Assembly (NCBI GenBank): GCA_018645325.1
Contig: JABGOU010000010.1
Coordinates: 1 to 64,000 of the forward strand
DNA length: 64,000 nucleotides
Origin: Desulfobacula sp.
GTDB lineage: Bacteria; Desulfobacterota; Desulfobacteria; Desulfobacterales; Desulfobacteraceae
Direction: 5' to 3'
Shown: piece after piece, positions 30,250-39,266 of the stretch
Numbering within the stretch: the first letter of the stretch is position 1
How the letters are laid out: each line of letters starts with the position of its first letter
Notes under the pieces: model-generated
What the model was told of the DNA's origin: nothing
Database searches by the model: none
The model's input: the letters and a program-made list of their open reading frames with translations, nothing else
Program-made: the position numbers and the translations under genes

Positions 30250-31531
30250 AGGTGCGCATTTACTTGATCCTGGAAATATTGATGGGAAAAAAGGTATCTT
30301 CATTAAAGACCATCTTATTGAAGCAATTGTCGATCCGGACGATATTGAAACAAAGACTTATATTGAAACCAGGTCCGATACCAAAATCATAGATGCTAAA
30401 GGGATGATTGTTGTGCCGGGATTAATTGATATTCATGTTCATTTGAGAGAGCCGGGACAAGAATATAAGGAAACAATTAAATCCGGGCTTTTGGCTTCTG
30501 CCCGAGGTGGTTTTACCGGGGTTTGTTCAATGCCTAACACAAATCCTGTGAATGATAATAGGCAGGTGACAAAGTTTATTATCAATCGATCAAAGGAATT
30601 AGGTCTTTCAAAAGTATATCCTACAGGAGCAATAACAAGGGGTTCACTGGGGAATACATTGGCTGAAATATATGATATGCAAAAGGCAGGGATCGTTGCT
30701 GTAACCGATGATGGGAAACCAATTGAAAATGCAAACATGATGCGCCGGGCAATGGAATATTGCAAGGGGCTCAATATTCCTGTCTTTGTCCATGCTGAAG
30801 AGTTAAGCCTGGTTGATGGCGGGTCTATGAATGAAGGACCTTTTGCTACTTTCTGGGGGATAAAAGGTATCCCTAATGCGGCAGAGAGTATTATGGTTGC
30901 AAGAGATATTGCACTTTGTGAACTTACCGGTGCATCAGTACATTTTTGCCATGTCAGTACTAAAGAGTCTGTGGAAGCTATCCGGCAGGCAAAAAAAAGA
31001 AAAATAAATATCACCTGTGAGACAGCACCTCACTATTTTACATTAACAGATGCAGATGTAAAAGATTATGATACAAATTTTAAAATGAATCCTCCGCTGA
31101 GATCTGAAGAAGACAGACTGGCAATTATTTGCGGTCTTTCAGATGGGACAATTGATCTGATTGCATCTGACCATGCGCCCCACAGTGTGGTGGAAAAAGA
31201 TGTGGAGTTTGATATGGCAGCCTTTGGTATTATAGGCTTGGAAACATCCTTGCCCCTTTCTTTAAAACTGTTCCATGACAAGTTTTTAACCCTGGAAGAA
31301 CTTATTAATAAAATGTCAAAGAATCCTGCAAAAATCATTGGGATCAATAATGATATCAAACCGGGGAATTTAGCAGATTTGACCATTATAGATCCGGATG
31401 TGGCCTATGAAATCAACCCTGAGTCATTTAAATCCAAAAGTAAAAATTCACCTTTTTCAGGGATGAAGGTCAAAGGCAGGGTATTTTTAACCATGGTAAA
31501 TGGAAAGGTTGTTTATTTAAATGGAAAATAA
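30233..31531 (+). CDS. pyrC: Dihydroorotase
   Basis: Cyclises carbamoyl aspartate to dihydroorotate. The metal-binding DIHVHLREPGQEYKET is the class I signature; later HAEEL, HFCHVST and ASDHAPHSVVEKD supply more ligands and the catalytic Asp. About 432 residues. The ATG at 30233 is chosen because GGAGGTGG lies just upstream and MQTLIKGAHLLDPG matches the family start; the open frame further upstream is inside pyrB. It overlaps the next gene by 11 bases. Confidence 0.95.
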   Translation: MQTLIKGAHLLDPGNIDGKKGIFIKDHLIEAIVDPDDIETKTYIETRSDTKIIDAKGMIVVPGLIDIHVHLREPGQEYKETIKSGLLASARGGFTGVCSMPNTNPVNDNRQVTKFIINRSKELGLSKVYPTGAITRGSLGNTLAEIYDMQKAGIVAVTDDGKPIENANMMRRAMEYCKGLNIPVFVHAEELSLVDGGSMNEGPFATFWGIKGIPNAAESIMVARDIALCELTGASVHFCHVSTKESVEAIRQAKKRKINITCETAPHYFTLTDADVKDYDTNFKMNPPLRSEEDRLAIICGLSDGTIDLIASDHAPHSVVEKDVEFDMAAFGIIGLETSLPLSLKLFHDKFLTLEELINKMSKNPAKIIGINNDIKPGNLADLTIIDPDVAYEINPESFKSKSKNSPFSGMKVKGRVFLTMVNGKVVYLNGK

Positions 31532-32915
31532 AGAAACTATCCTTGTTGTAGATGATGAAGCAAGCATGCGTGAGTTTCTTGAAGTTTTTTTGTCAAAACA
31601 AGGGTATAAGGTGTCTGATGCCAAAAATGGCAGACAGGCATTAAAGATGATTCAAAAGAACAATTACGATCTAATCCTGACGGATATTCGTCTTGGTGAC
31701 ATCACAGGGCTTGAAGTTCTGAAAGAAGCTAAAAGGAAAAGTCCGGATACTGTTGTTATTATGATTTCTGCATATTCTACGACGGAAATTGCAGTTGAGG
31801 CCATGAATGAAGGGGCATATGATTTTGTTCCCAAACCTTTTGATAATATTGAATTAAAGCAGACTATAAAAAGAGCCCTTGAATTAAAGACTCTTGATCA
31901 GGAAAAAGAGCGGACATCCACAGAGGTTCGGGACAATCTGTATTTTAACCGGATTATCGGGAAAAGTCCTGGAATGCATGCTATCTATAAAAGAATCGAA
32001 CAGATTAGCTCAACAAAAACCAATGTTTTGATTTCAGGAGAAAGTGGAACCGGAAAAGAGTTGATTGCACGAGCTATTCATGAAAATTCCGACAGAAAGG
32101 ATAAGCCTTTTGTGGTTGTCAATTGTGGAGGTATCCCAGATACATTAATGGAAAGTGAATTTTTCGGACATGTCAAAGGATCTTTTACTGGAGCAACAGG
32201 TGATAAAAAAGGACTTTTTGAGGCATCCCATCAAGGTACCATTTTTCTGGATGAAATAGGAGAATTATCCACCTTTCTCCAGGTTAAATTATTGAGAGCG
32301 GTTCAGGAGACTTTTGTGAAACCTGTTGGTGGTACAAAAGAAATTAAAGTAGATACAAGGATTATATCTGCAACCAATAAAAAACTTGAGCAGGAAGTCA
32401 TAGATGGGAATTTCAGGGAAGATTTGTTTTTCAGGCTTAACGTTATTCCGATTAAGGTTCCTCCATTAAGGGATAGAAAAGGGGATGTGGAGATTCTTTC
32501 AAAGCATTTTGCTGAAAAATACTCAAAAAAAATGGATAAAGATATCGTAAAGTTATCTTCCTATGCTATTGATTTTTTAAATAAATATAGTTTCCCTGGT
32601 AATGTCCGCGAACTTGAAAATTTAATCGAACGAAGTGTAGCCCTTTCTTCCACAAATATTATTTTACCTGAAAGTCTGACAATTTCCATGCATAAAAAAA
32701 GAAGATGGATTGAGGGCATAAAAGGAAGGCGGTTTGATCTTGAAGACGTTGAGCAGGGGGTGGATCTGGATGAAATTTTATCGATCATTGAGCAGAGCTA
32801 TCTTAACAAAGCCATGGAACTTACAAGAGGCAATAAAAGCAAAGCTGCTGATTATTTAAAATTAAGTTTAAGGTCTATGCGATACCGCCTTGAAAAAATT
32901 GAGCCTGTTGACTAA
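31521..32915 (+). CDS. pilR: Sigma-54-dependent response regulator, PilR-like
   Basis: A 464-residue NtrC-family activator: receiver domain (about 1-120, phospho-Asp in LILTDIRLGD), AAA+ domain (about 140-380) with GESGTGKELIARAIH and GSFTGA in the sigma-54-contact loop (the PilR variant of GAFTGA), Walker B GTIFLDEIGEL, and a C-terminal Fis-type helix-turn-helix ending KLSLRSMRYRLEKI. The GSFTGA and RSMRYRL forms resemble PilR, and a pilA gene with a sigma-54-type promoter lies 9 kb away. No PilS sensor kinase is in the window. The ATG overlaps the pyrC end. Confidence 0.85.
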   Translation: MENKETILVVDDEASMREFLEVFLSKQGYKVSDAKNGRQALKMIQKNNYDLILTDIRLGDITGLEVLKEAKRKSPDTVVIMISAYSTTEIAVEAMNEGAYDFVPKPFDNIELKQTIKRALELKTLDQEKERTSTEVRDNLYFNRIIGKSPGMHAIYKRIEQISSTKTNVLISGESGTGKELIARAIHENSDRKDKPFVVVNCGGIPDTLMESEFFGHVKGSFTGATGDKKGLFEASHQGTIFLDEIGELSTFLQVKLLRAVQETFVKPVGGTKEIKVDTRIISATNKKLEQEVIDGNFREDLFFRLNVIPIKVPPLRDRKGDVEILSKHFAEKYSKKMDKDIVKLSSYAIDFLNKYSFPGNVRELENLIERSVALSSTNIILPESLTISMHKKRRWIEGIKGRRFDLEDVEQGVDLDEILSIIEQSYLNKAMELTRGNKSKAADYLKLSLRSMRYRLEKIEPVD

Positions 32916-33025
32916 TGGACACCTGCAAATAATCTAAGGGATTCGATATCTGCTTAAAATATTTTTAAAATATCTCCTTACACTTTATAATTGTATGGCA
33001 AACAATATTAATTATAGAGACAAAA

Positions 33026-33799
33026 ATGTTTAACAGATTAAAGAACTATAAAGATTTATTTTTTGTTTTTGTGTGGCGTGAATTATTGATCCGGTATAAA
33101 CAGACTGCCATCGGAGTATTATGGGCTTTAATTCAACCCTTGAGTATGATGGCTTTGTTCGTCATTGTATTTGGCTATGTCTTAAATATTAATACAAAAG
33201 GTTACCCAAGATCATTGTTCTATTTTGCAGGGCTTGTGCCCTGGACGTTTTTTTCCTCTTCTGTCAATGCATCAATAAATTCCCTGATAGATCACAGGGA
33301 TTTAATTACTAAAATTTATTTCCCCCGGGAACTGATTATTTTTTCCAGAATCTCTGTATTTATAACAGATTTCATAATATCTGCTATGCTGCTTGCTGCA
33401 ATGGTTTTCTTTTGTAAAACACCATTTACATTAAATTTTCTATGGGTGATTCCATTGTGTGTTCTTTTGTTTTTATTTACAGCTTCCGTATGTTTGCTGT
33501 TTGGTACCATCAATGTCTATTATAGAGATATGAGGCTTGCATCGGGTTTTTTGCTACAGGTTTGGTTCTTTTCATCTCCTGTATTCTATTCTATTGATAC
33601 AATTAGTTTGAAAATGAAATTATTTCTATTTTTAAACCCCTTAACCTATATTATTGAAAATTTTAGAAGAGTACTCATCGAAGAAAGAGGAATTGTACTC
33701 TGGCAGTTTGCCATTGCAGCCGGCTTTGTAATGGCACTGTTTTTTGTTTCCTATAAAATTTTTATACGTCTTGAAAGATCGTTTGCAGATGTCATCTGA
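33026..33799 (+). CDS. wzm: ABC-2 polysaccharide/teichoic-acid-type export permease (Wzm/TagG)
   Basis: Inner-membrane permease of a glycan exporter. The 257-residue protein opens with WRELLIRYKQTAIGVLWALIQPL, the amphipathic gate-helix signature of Wzm/TagG, and has about six membrane helices; YYRDMRLASGFLLQVWFFSSPV near the end is typical. It is followed by its ATPase with a small overlap. About 110 AT-rich bases upstream must contain the promoter. Confidence 0.93.
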   Translation: MFNRLKNYKDLFFVFVWRELLIRYKQTAIGVLWALIQPLSMMALFVIVFGYVLNINTKGYPRSLFYFAGLVPWTFFSSSVNASINSLIDHRDLITKIYFPRELIIFSRISVFITDFIISAMLLAAMVFFCKTPFTLNFLWVIPLCVLLFLFTASVCLLFGTINVYYRDMRLASGFLLQVWFFSSPVFYSIDTISLKMKLFLFLNPLTYIIENFRRVLIEERGIVLWQFAIAAGFVMALFFVSYKIFIRLERSFADVI

Positions 33800-34499
33800 T
33801 ACAGCCATACGCTTTGACAAGGTCAGCAAGATCTTTTCAAAGGGCCACAGACAATATGGTACTCTGCGTGATGAATTTATATCTTTTTTTTCAAAAAGAA
33901 AATTAACAAGAAGCCGTAATCCTAACCAGTTCTTTGCAATAAAAAACCTTTCATTTTCAATCCGCAAGGGTGAAAGTGTTGGGCTGTACGGTCCAAATGG
34001 CTCTGGAAAAAGTACTTTGCTTAGACTGGTTGCCAAAGTCATTACACCAACTTGTGGAAGTATTAAAGTAAATGGTCGTATTGCGCCCTTGATAGAACTG
34101 GGAGCCGGCTTTCATCCTGATCTTAACGGCTTTGAAAATATTTATATGAATGGGGCTATATTGGGGATGACAATTGGTGAAATAAAATTAAAAATGGATC
34201 AAATTGTTGAATATTCAGGGCTAGGTGATTTCATGACAACACCTGTTAAAAAATATTCATCAGGAATGAATCTTCGACTGGGTTTTTCAATTGCAATTCA
34301 TTCTGATGCAGATATCTTTCTGATTGATGAGATTTTAGCTGTTGGAGATGAAGAGTTTAAAAAGAGATCTTTTGATTCCATAAAAGAATTATTAGAAAAG
34401 AAAAAAACTTTATTAATCGTATCCCATGACCTGAAAAAATTAACAAAGATGACAAATAAGATTGTAAAATTAAATAAAGGCTCAATGCTCAATGATTAA
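33789..34499 (+). CDS. wzt: Polysaccharide export ABC ATPase (Wzt/TagH core)
   Basis: ATP-binding partner of the preceding permease. Walker A GPNGSGKSTLLRLV, the signature YSSGMNLRLGFSIAI and Walker B IFLIDEILAVGDEEF match the Wzt/TagH/KpsT family. At about 236 residues it ends right after the nucleotide-binding domain, so it lacks the C-terminal carbohydrate-binding domain that recognises capped O-antigens in the E. coli O9a type. The start at ATG 33789 fits the family; the frame is open back to 33744 inside the permease gene. Confidence 0.93.
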   Translation: MSSDTAIRFDKVSKIFSKGHRQYGTLRDEFISFFSKRKLTRSRNPNQFFAIKNLSFSIRKGESVGLYGPNGSGKSTLLRLVAKVITPTCGSIKVNGRIAPLIELGAGFHPDLNGFENIYMNGAILGMTIGEIKLKMDQIVEYSGLGDFMTTPVKKYSSGMNLRLGFSIAIHSDADIFLIDEILAVGDEEFKKRSFDSIKELLEKKKTLLIVSHDLKKLTKMTNKIVKLNKGSMLND

Positions 34500-34556
34500 T
34501 TGTTTCTTTCAATGAAATATTTTCATGGAAAGTTTTTTAATTAAATCCAACAATTT

Positions 34557-35858
34557 TTAAACAGGCAATTTTGAAATTTTCAAGGCCAGTTGATTTATTG
34601 AATCGTTCCAGGAGATTAAGGCAGGTTTTTTTCTTTGTAGATTTAATTGTCCTGCCTCAAGCTTTTTTATTAATTCAAGCAAGGAATCAGAGTTATCCAG
34701 GTCAAAATAAAACGGGTATTTTTTAGAAATTTCTTTGAAAACAGGGATGTTGGATGCAAATACTATTTTGTTGTAAGCCATTGCTTCAACAATAGGCAGG
34801 CCGAAACCTTCAACAATTGAAGCAAAGATCAAAGATTTACAGCTTGAATAGAAATTTCCAAGATCCGAGTCTGATACCCTGTTAAAGAAAAAAAGACATT
34901 TATTATAATATGCAGATTTTAAAATCCTTGTCATCGTAAGTTCACAATCCCAACCAATTTTTCCAACAATGCACAATTGTCCAGTTCCGCCCTGGCTCCA
35001 GTATTTTTCAAATACGTCCAGTACAAAGTCATGATTTTTTCTTGGTTCAATTGTACCGACCATCAAATAAGCATTCTTTTTTTTACTGGAAACATTATGG
35101 GTGACGGATTTGGAATCAAAATTACAGCCCAGATGAAAAAAATCAGAAGGTAATTGTTTGAAATCTTTATAATGTTTATTCAAATGATTAGTAATTTCAG
35201 ATAATGTGAATTCTGAGTTACAGATAAAACCATTAGCCGATTTTATGATTTTTGGAAATTTTTTTTTAAAGTTTGCAAGGTGTCTTTCCTCAACAAACTC
35301 AGAGTGTGTAAAGGGGAATATATCGTGGAGTAATACAATTATCTTAGCACCGCTTTTTTTAGCTTTTCTGACGGCACTTGTAGAGAAGTTTTTTGACCAG
35401 AATGCATCTGGTAAAAAGAGTATATCATTTTTTGAAAAAGAGATTTTTTGATTTTTTAGAAACAATGTGTCAATATATTCCATGATTTTAAAAAGATATT
35501 TCAGAATATGCCTGGAAAATAGAATAATTTTTATATGCATTGTGACATAATTTTTCTCAGGTATTTCTTTTAAGAGCGTTATATTTTTTCCCCGATTAAT
35601 AAATTTGAATATAAAATCAACTAAATGCCTTAACTTGGTGGCCAGAAAAAAAAGAGCGTTTTTAAGATTCAGCGATAATGTTTTTCCATATTCCAATTTA
35701 TAAAAACTGTTGCTTGATTGAACCACGCCCGTCACTTCGTCAAATCCGTAATGTTTAAACGTCTTTTTCCGGATGAGAATGTTTCTGACAACCCTTTGGA
35801 TTCCCGTCCCTGCTTTTGAAAAATATGTATCTGAAAAATCAATATACAACTTTGACAT
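34557..35858 (-). CDS. Glycosyltransferase family 4 protein
   Basis: A 433-residue GT-B-fold glycosyltransferase. The C-terminal GT4 domain has GTIEPRKNHDFVLDVF and the donor-binding VEGFGLPIVEAMAYNK (two conserved Glu), and the N-terminal half begins with TGIQRVVRNIL, common in GTs of O-antigen and capsule clusters. ATG 35858 is preferred because AAGGT lies six bases upstream; TTG 35864 is in frame just before it. It is last in a minus-strand glycan operon and faces wzt tail-to-tail. Confidence 0.88.
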   Translation of the reverse strand: MSKLYIDFSDTYFSKAGTGIQRVVRNILIRKKTFKHYGFDEVTGVVQSSNSFYKLEYGKTLSLNLKNALFFLATKLRHLVDFIFKFINRGKNITLLKEIPEKNYVTMHIKIILFSRHILKYLFKIMEYIDTLFLKNQKISFSKNDILFLPDAFWSKNFSTSAVRKAKKSGAKIIVLLHDIFPFTHSEFVEERHLANFKKKFPKIIKSANGFICNSEFTLSEITNHLNKHYKDFKQLPSDFFHLGCNFDSKSVTHNVSSKKKNAYLMVGTIEPRKNHDFVLDVFEKYWSQGGTGQLCIVGKIGWDCELTMTRILKSAYYNKCLFFFNRVSDSDLGNFYSSCKSLIFASIVEGFGLPIVEAMAYNKIVFASNIPVFKEISKKYPFYFDLDNSDSLLELIKKLEAGQLNLQRKKPALISWNDSINQLALKISKLPV

Positions 35859-35891
35859 AAACAAACCTTGTATACAAAAAAGGTTAAATAG

Positions 35892-36629
35892 TTAAGGGAA
35901 TTTTCCATCTCCTGAATAAATAGCCCAAAATGTAGAAAAAACAGAATACAAAACCACACATACAAGCATAAAAAAACCAATCATAATTCCTTTTAAAGGT
36001 ATGCCGATTACTGGAAAAACAATAAATACAAATAATTCATAATCAGGAAATGAAATAAATGATTTAATATTTTTTTTTAAAAAAAACATTCTATAATTTT
36101 GATATAATTTAAGAATTCCCCAAAATTTATTTCCAATACTATTTGTATCCGGCATCCTGTCTTTGACTATTAATCCTGCAAGATAACTTATATATGCTTC
36201 AAAAATATGCATAACACACATTGATATTATTATGATTGAAAAAAATTGTCCCTGGCCAAAGGCAAGACAACATAAAATAAAAAGATCTCCTGTAAGGTCA
36301 GATAAATGATCAAGGTATCGACCAAATTCAGATGATTTTTCGGTAAGTCTTGCAACAGGTCCGTCAATACAGTCCAGAGTATAGGCAAAGTAGTAAAAAG
36401 AAGCTCCGGCAATGTCAAAAGACCAGTCACCCTTTAAAAAACTTATCCCTGAAATAATTCTGAAGCAAAATGCAATAATTGAAACTGTATTTGGAGATAT
36501 TTTTGTATGGTTTACAATCAATACAACTATTCTGTTTGCTATGGGGAGAACTCCCCATATTGCCCACCAGGTTTTCAACTGCAAGGTATCTTCAACCTGC
36601 TCTATGGTATAAAGCTTTGGATTGTCCAA
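35892..36629 (-). CDS. CDP-alcohol phosphotransferase family membrane protein
   Basis: A 245-residue integral membrane enzyme with the complete CDP-OH_P_transf motif DCIDGPVARLTEKSSEFGRY followed by LDHLSD (D-x2-DG-x2-AR-x8-G-x3-D-x3-D). The family transfers a phospho-alcohol from CDP-alcohol to another alcohol, most often in phospholipid synthesis. Here it sits 20 bases after a fused cytidylyltransferase/reductase that should make a CDP-polyol, so the partner substrate may be CDP-ribitol or similar rather than CDP-diacylglycerol. That link is an inference from context. Confidence 0.88.
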   Translation of the reverse strand: MDNPKLYTIEQVEDTLQLKTWWAIWGVLPIANRIVVLIVNHTKISPNTVSIIAFCFRIISGISFLKGDWSFDIAGASFYYFAYTLDCIDGPVARLTEKSSEFGRYLDHLSDLTGDLFILCCLAFGQGQFFSIIIISMCVMHIFEAYISYLAGLIVKDRMPDTNSIGNKFWGILKLYQNYRMFFLKKNIKSFISFPDYELFVFIVFPVIGIPLKGIMIGFFMLVCVVLYSVFSTFWAIYSGDGKFP

Positions 36630-36649
36630 ATTTATCCCCTGTTTTACTG

Positions 36650-38008
36650 TTATATTATTTCAAAAACACTTCCAGTTGTCTTCTGCACCATTGCAAATAT
36701 AATTTTTTTTGCTACATATTCAGGGTTAAGAAGCGTTGCTAAATTTTCTTTTCCAAAGTTTTTGTACCTTAATGGAGTATTAACCCGGCCCGGGCTTGCT
36801 ATATTAACTCTGATATTATGATTGATAGCTTCCTCAGCAAATGCCTGGCAAAAATTAACAAGGGCTGCCTTTGAACTGCAATAAGCTGAATATCCGGCTC
36901 TACCCCTTGTGTACGAACTTGAACCCACAAACATAATATTTCCGTAATTTTGTTTTTTAAAATAGGGGAACAATGCTTTTACAAAAAGAAAATTTCCTTT
37001 AAGATTTACATCATAGATATGATCCCATTCTTCAATGCTTGTAAATTCAACATTTTTTTTTATAAGATCACCAGCACAATTTACCACATAATCAATTCTT
37101 TTTTCATTATCCCAGATTGTTTTAAGCGTATTTGATATAGTGTCATAATTTGTAATGTCGAATTCCAAAGATGTTTTTCTGCCAAGAGCATATATTTTTT
37201 TTGCATGGGGTTTCAAAAATAGACTCAAGGCTTTCCCGATTCCACTGGTACCACCAGCAATTATAATTATCTTATCAAAAAATTGTTCAAGTAAAATCTC
37301 GTTTATTTTATCTTCAGTGGTTTGACAACGCAGCTGAAAAAGTTTGTCTGCAATATGAAGATCAATAGGATGTGTGATTTTCATATTTTGCTTATCTCCC
37401 ATCACTGTATATACGGGATGTTTCATTTGCATTACAAGAGCACAATCATCAGTTGCATTTTTAATATTTCTATTTAATGCAGTTTCGTGCGCTTTTTTAA
37501 TAAGCTGATATTCAAAAGCCTGTGGTGTTTGACCGCGCCTCAATAGTGAACGATCAGGAATGTTAGAAATAAAGCCGTTTCGATTTATCTGAACAATTGT
37601 GTCGGCTGAAGGAATAACTGTGTCAACTGCCTTATGTATTTTCACCCAAACAATTAATTCATTAATTGTTTGGGTTGAAATAAACGGCCTGACACCATCG
37701 TGGATAAGAACATATTTTGTTTTTTTATCACACCTGTCTATTCCAATTTTAGATGATTCCTGTCTTGTTGCAGCACCAGCAACCACTCTTGAAACTTTAT
37801 TTAAAGAATGTTCTCTGACAAATTGCCAGACAAGAGGTACAAAATTTTCATTAGCTACAACAATGATTTCTTCTATATTGTTGTTTTTCTGGAATACTTT
37901 TATGGTATGAACAAGAATAGGAAGCCCTGAAAGTTTGGTAAACTGCTTGGGTGTCTTACCCATAAACCGCTCACCTGACCCGGATGCTAATATAATAGCG
38001 GAGTTCAA
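36650..38008 (-). CDS. Bifunctional IspD-like cytidylyltransferase / SDR reductase
   Basis: A 452-residue fusion. The N-terminal domain (about 1-225) is an IspD/TarI-type cytidylyltransferase: LASGSGERFMGKTPKQF, LIHDGVRPFI, and TDDCALVMQM. The C-terminal domain (about 243-452) is a short-chain dehydrogenase: AGGTSGIGKAL, a NCAGD motif, and YSAYCSSK with catalytic Tyr and Lys. The same domain order occurs in Haemophilus Acs1/Bcs1, which reduces ribulose 5-phosphate and makes CDP-ribitol. The exact polyol here is unproven. It lies between GT genes and a CDP-alcohol phosphotransferase. Confidence 0.9.
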   Translation of the reverse strand: MNSAIILASGSGERFMGKTPKQFTKLSGLPILVHTIKVFQKNNNIEEIIVVANENFVPLVWQFVREHSLNKVSRVVAGAATRQESSKIGIDRCDKKTKYVLIHDGVRPFISTQTINELIVWVKIHKAVDTVIPSADTIVQINRNGFISNIPDRSLLRRGQTPQAFEYQLIKKAHETALNRNIKNATDDCALVMQMKHPVYTVMGDKQNMKITHPIDLHIADKLFQLRCQTTEDKINEILLEQFFDKIIIIAGGTSGIGKALSLFLKPHAKKIYALGRKTSLEFDITNYDTISNTLKTIWDNEKRIDYVVNCAGDLIKKNVEFTSIEEWDHIYDVNLKGNFLFVKALFPYFKKQNYGNIMFVGSSSYTRGRAGYSAYCSSKAALVNFCQAFAEEAINHNIRVNIASPGRVNTPLRYKNFGKENLATLLNPEYVAKKIIFAMVQKTTGSVFEII

Positions 38009-38024
38009 TAATACCTCTTAGTTA

Positions 38025-39266
38025 TTAATTTTTATTATTTAAAGCAGAACGATATGCTTTTATAGTTTCATCGGCGCATTTTTTCCATGAAAATAATTTT
38101 GTTCGTTCAATGCCTTTTTTTGAAAGATGATTACGGAGTTTATTGTTTTTTACAATATCAATCATGGCCTGGCATAATGCATCACCATCTTTTGGATTAA
38201 TCATTATACCGGCATCACCCACCACCTCGGGCAGAGAACTTGTATTAGATGTAATAACCGGTGTTCCGCACTGCATCGCCTCAAGAGGAGGCAGACCAAA
38301 TCCTTCATATAATGAAGGATAGATAAAAGCAAGAGCACCGCTGTAAATTGCACTTAAATATTTATCAGGAATAAACCCTGTGAAAACAATTCGGTTTTTA
38401 AGTATTGGGTCGGAAAAAATTTCTTTGTAGAGATGGTCTGTTTTCCAGCCTCGTTTTCCAGCAATAATAAAATGAATATGCCCCATACCGGGTTCTCTTA
38501 GGATTTGTTTGAAGCATCCAAGAGTATATAATAAGTTTTTTCTCGGTTCAATAGTGGCAAGACTTAGGAAATAGTCTCCTTCTGGAATATTGAATTGCTG
38601 AGTTGTGTTTATAATTAGATTATTATCAGTAATAGGAAAATATAGTTTTTTTGATGCCGCCAGATGGGTTACAAACACCCTGTCTTTTGAAATACCAGAA
38701 AACTCGCATATATTTTTTTTTGAACATTCAGATACAGCAATAACCCAGTCATTTTTAATATCAATACTTTTTACAACATTATGCATACGTTTGGATTGAA
38801 AACCAGTGCAGTATTTCGGGAACAGAATCGGAATAATGTCATGGATTGTGATAAACCTGGTTTGGCTTTTGTTACAAATATTTTTAGGAATAGGAAAATA
38901 TAATGAATGGAAAATATCGATATCTTCCCGTAAAAATTTATTCTTGGGCAATTGCAGCAAAAGAGCGGTATAAAGCATGAGTCCATATTTATGTTTGAAC
39001 CAGGGAGATCCAGTCATTACTCTGTAAAGAAATTTTTCAAGTTTTGTGTTTTCAAAAATACATTGAATGTGATGATTTTTATTTGAGAAATATTTTTTTG
39101 TAAGCTCAATTGAATGCGGCAGTTCCAGAAGGGCGAAATAAAGATCTAATTCAGCCCTGTCCAACAGAGCTTTTGATAGGCTTGTCGCAACACGATATAA
39201 ACCTGTCTTTCCTGTTGGGTCCAGTTGACCTTGCCCTATGTTTGAAACTTCAAGTGAGATTTTCAT
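38025..39266 (-). CDS. Glycosyltransferase family 4 protein
   Basis: A 413-residue GT4 enzyme. LATIEPRKNLLYTL begins the nucleotide-sugar domain and YPSLYEGFGLPPLEAMQCGTPVI is the donor-binding E-x7-E segment; FITIHDIIPILFP is typical of the mannosyl/rhamnosyl transferases of O-chain clusters. The ATG at 39266 overlaps the preceding gene stop (TGATG), so the GTG three bases upstream is less likely. Donor and acceptor cannot be read from sequence. Confidence 0.9.
   Translation of the reverse strand: MKISLEVSNIGQGQLDPTGKTGLYRVATSLSKALLDRAELDLYFALLELPHSIELTKKYFSNKNHHIQCIFENTKLEKFLYRVMTGSPWFKHKYGLMLYTALLLQLPKNKFLREDIDIFHSLYFPIPKNICNKSQTRFITIHDIIPILFPKYCTGFQSKRMHNVVKSIDIKNDWVIAVSECSKKNICEFSGISKDRVFVTHLAASKKLYFPITDNNLIINTTQQFNIPEGDYFLSLATIEPRKNLLYTLGCFKQILREPGMGHIHFIIAGKRGWKTDHLYKEIFSDPILKNRIVFTGFIPDKYLSAIYSGALAFIYPSLYEGFGLPPLEAMQCGTPVITSNTSSLPEVVGDAGIMINPKDGDALCQAMIDIVKNNKLRNHLSKKGIERTKLFSWKKCADETIKAYRSALNNKN

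Noticed and set aside
30439-31014. A 191-codon open frame antisense to pyrC
   Set aside because: Shadow of a well-conserved dihydroorotase; no recognisable motif or ribosome-binding site.
36650-38008. Calling the cytidylyltransferase the housekeeping IspD
   Set aside because: The fused SDR domain and the glycan-gene setting point to a CDP-polyol enzyme of the Acs1/TarI type instead of isoprenoid synthesis.
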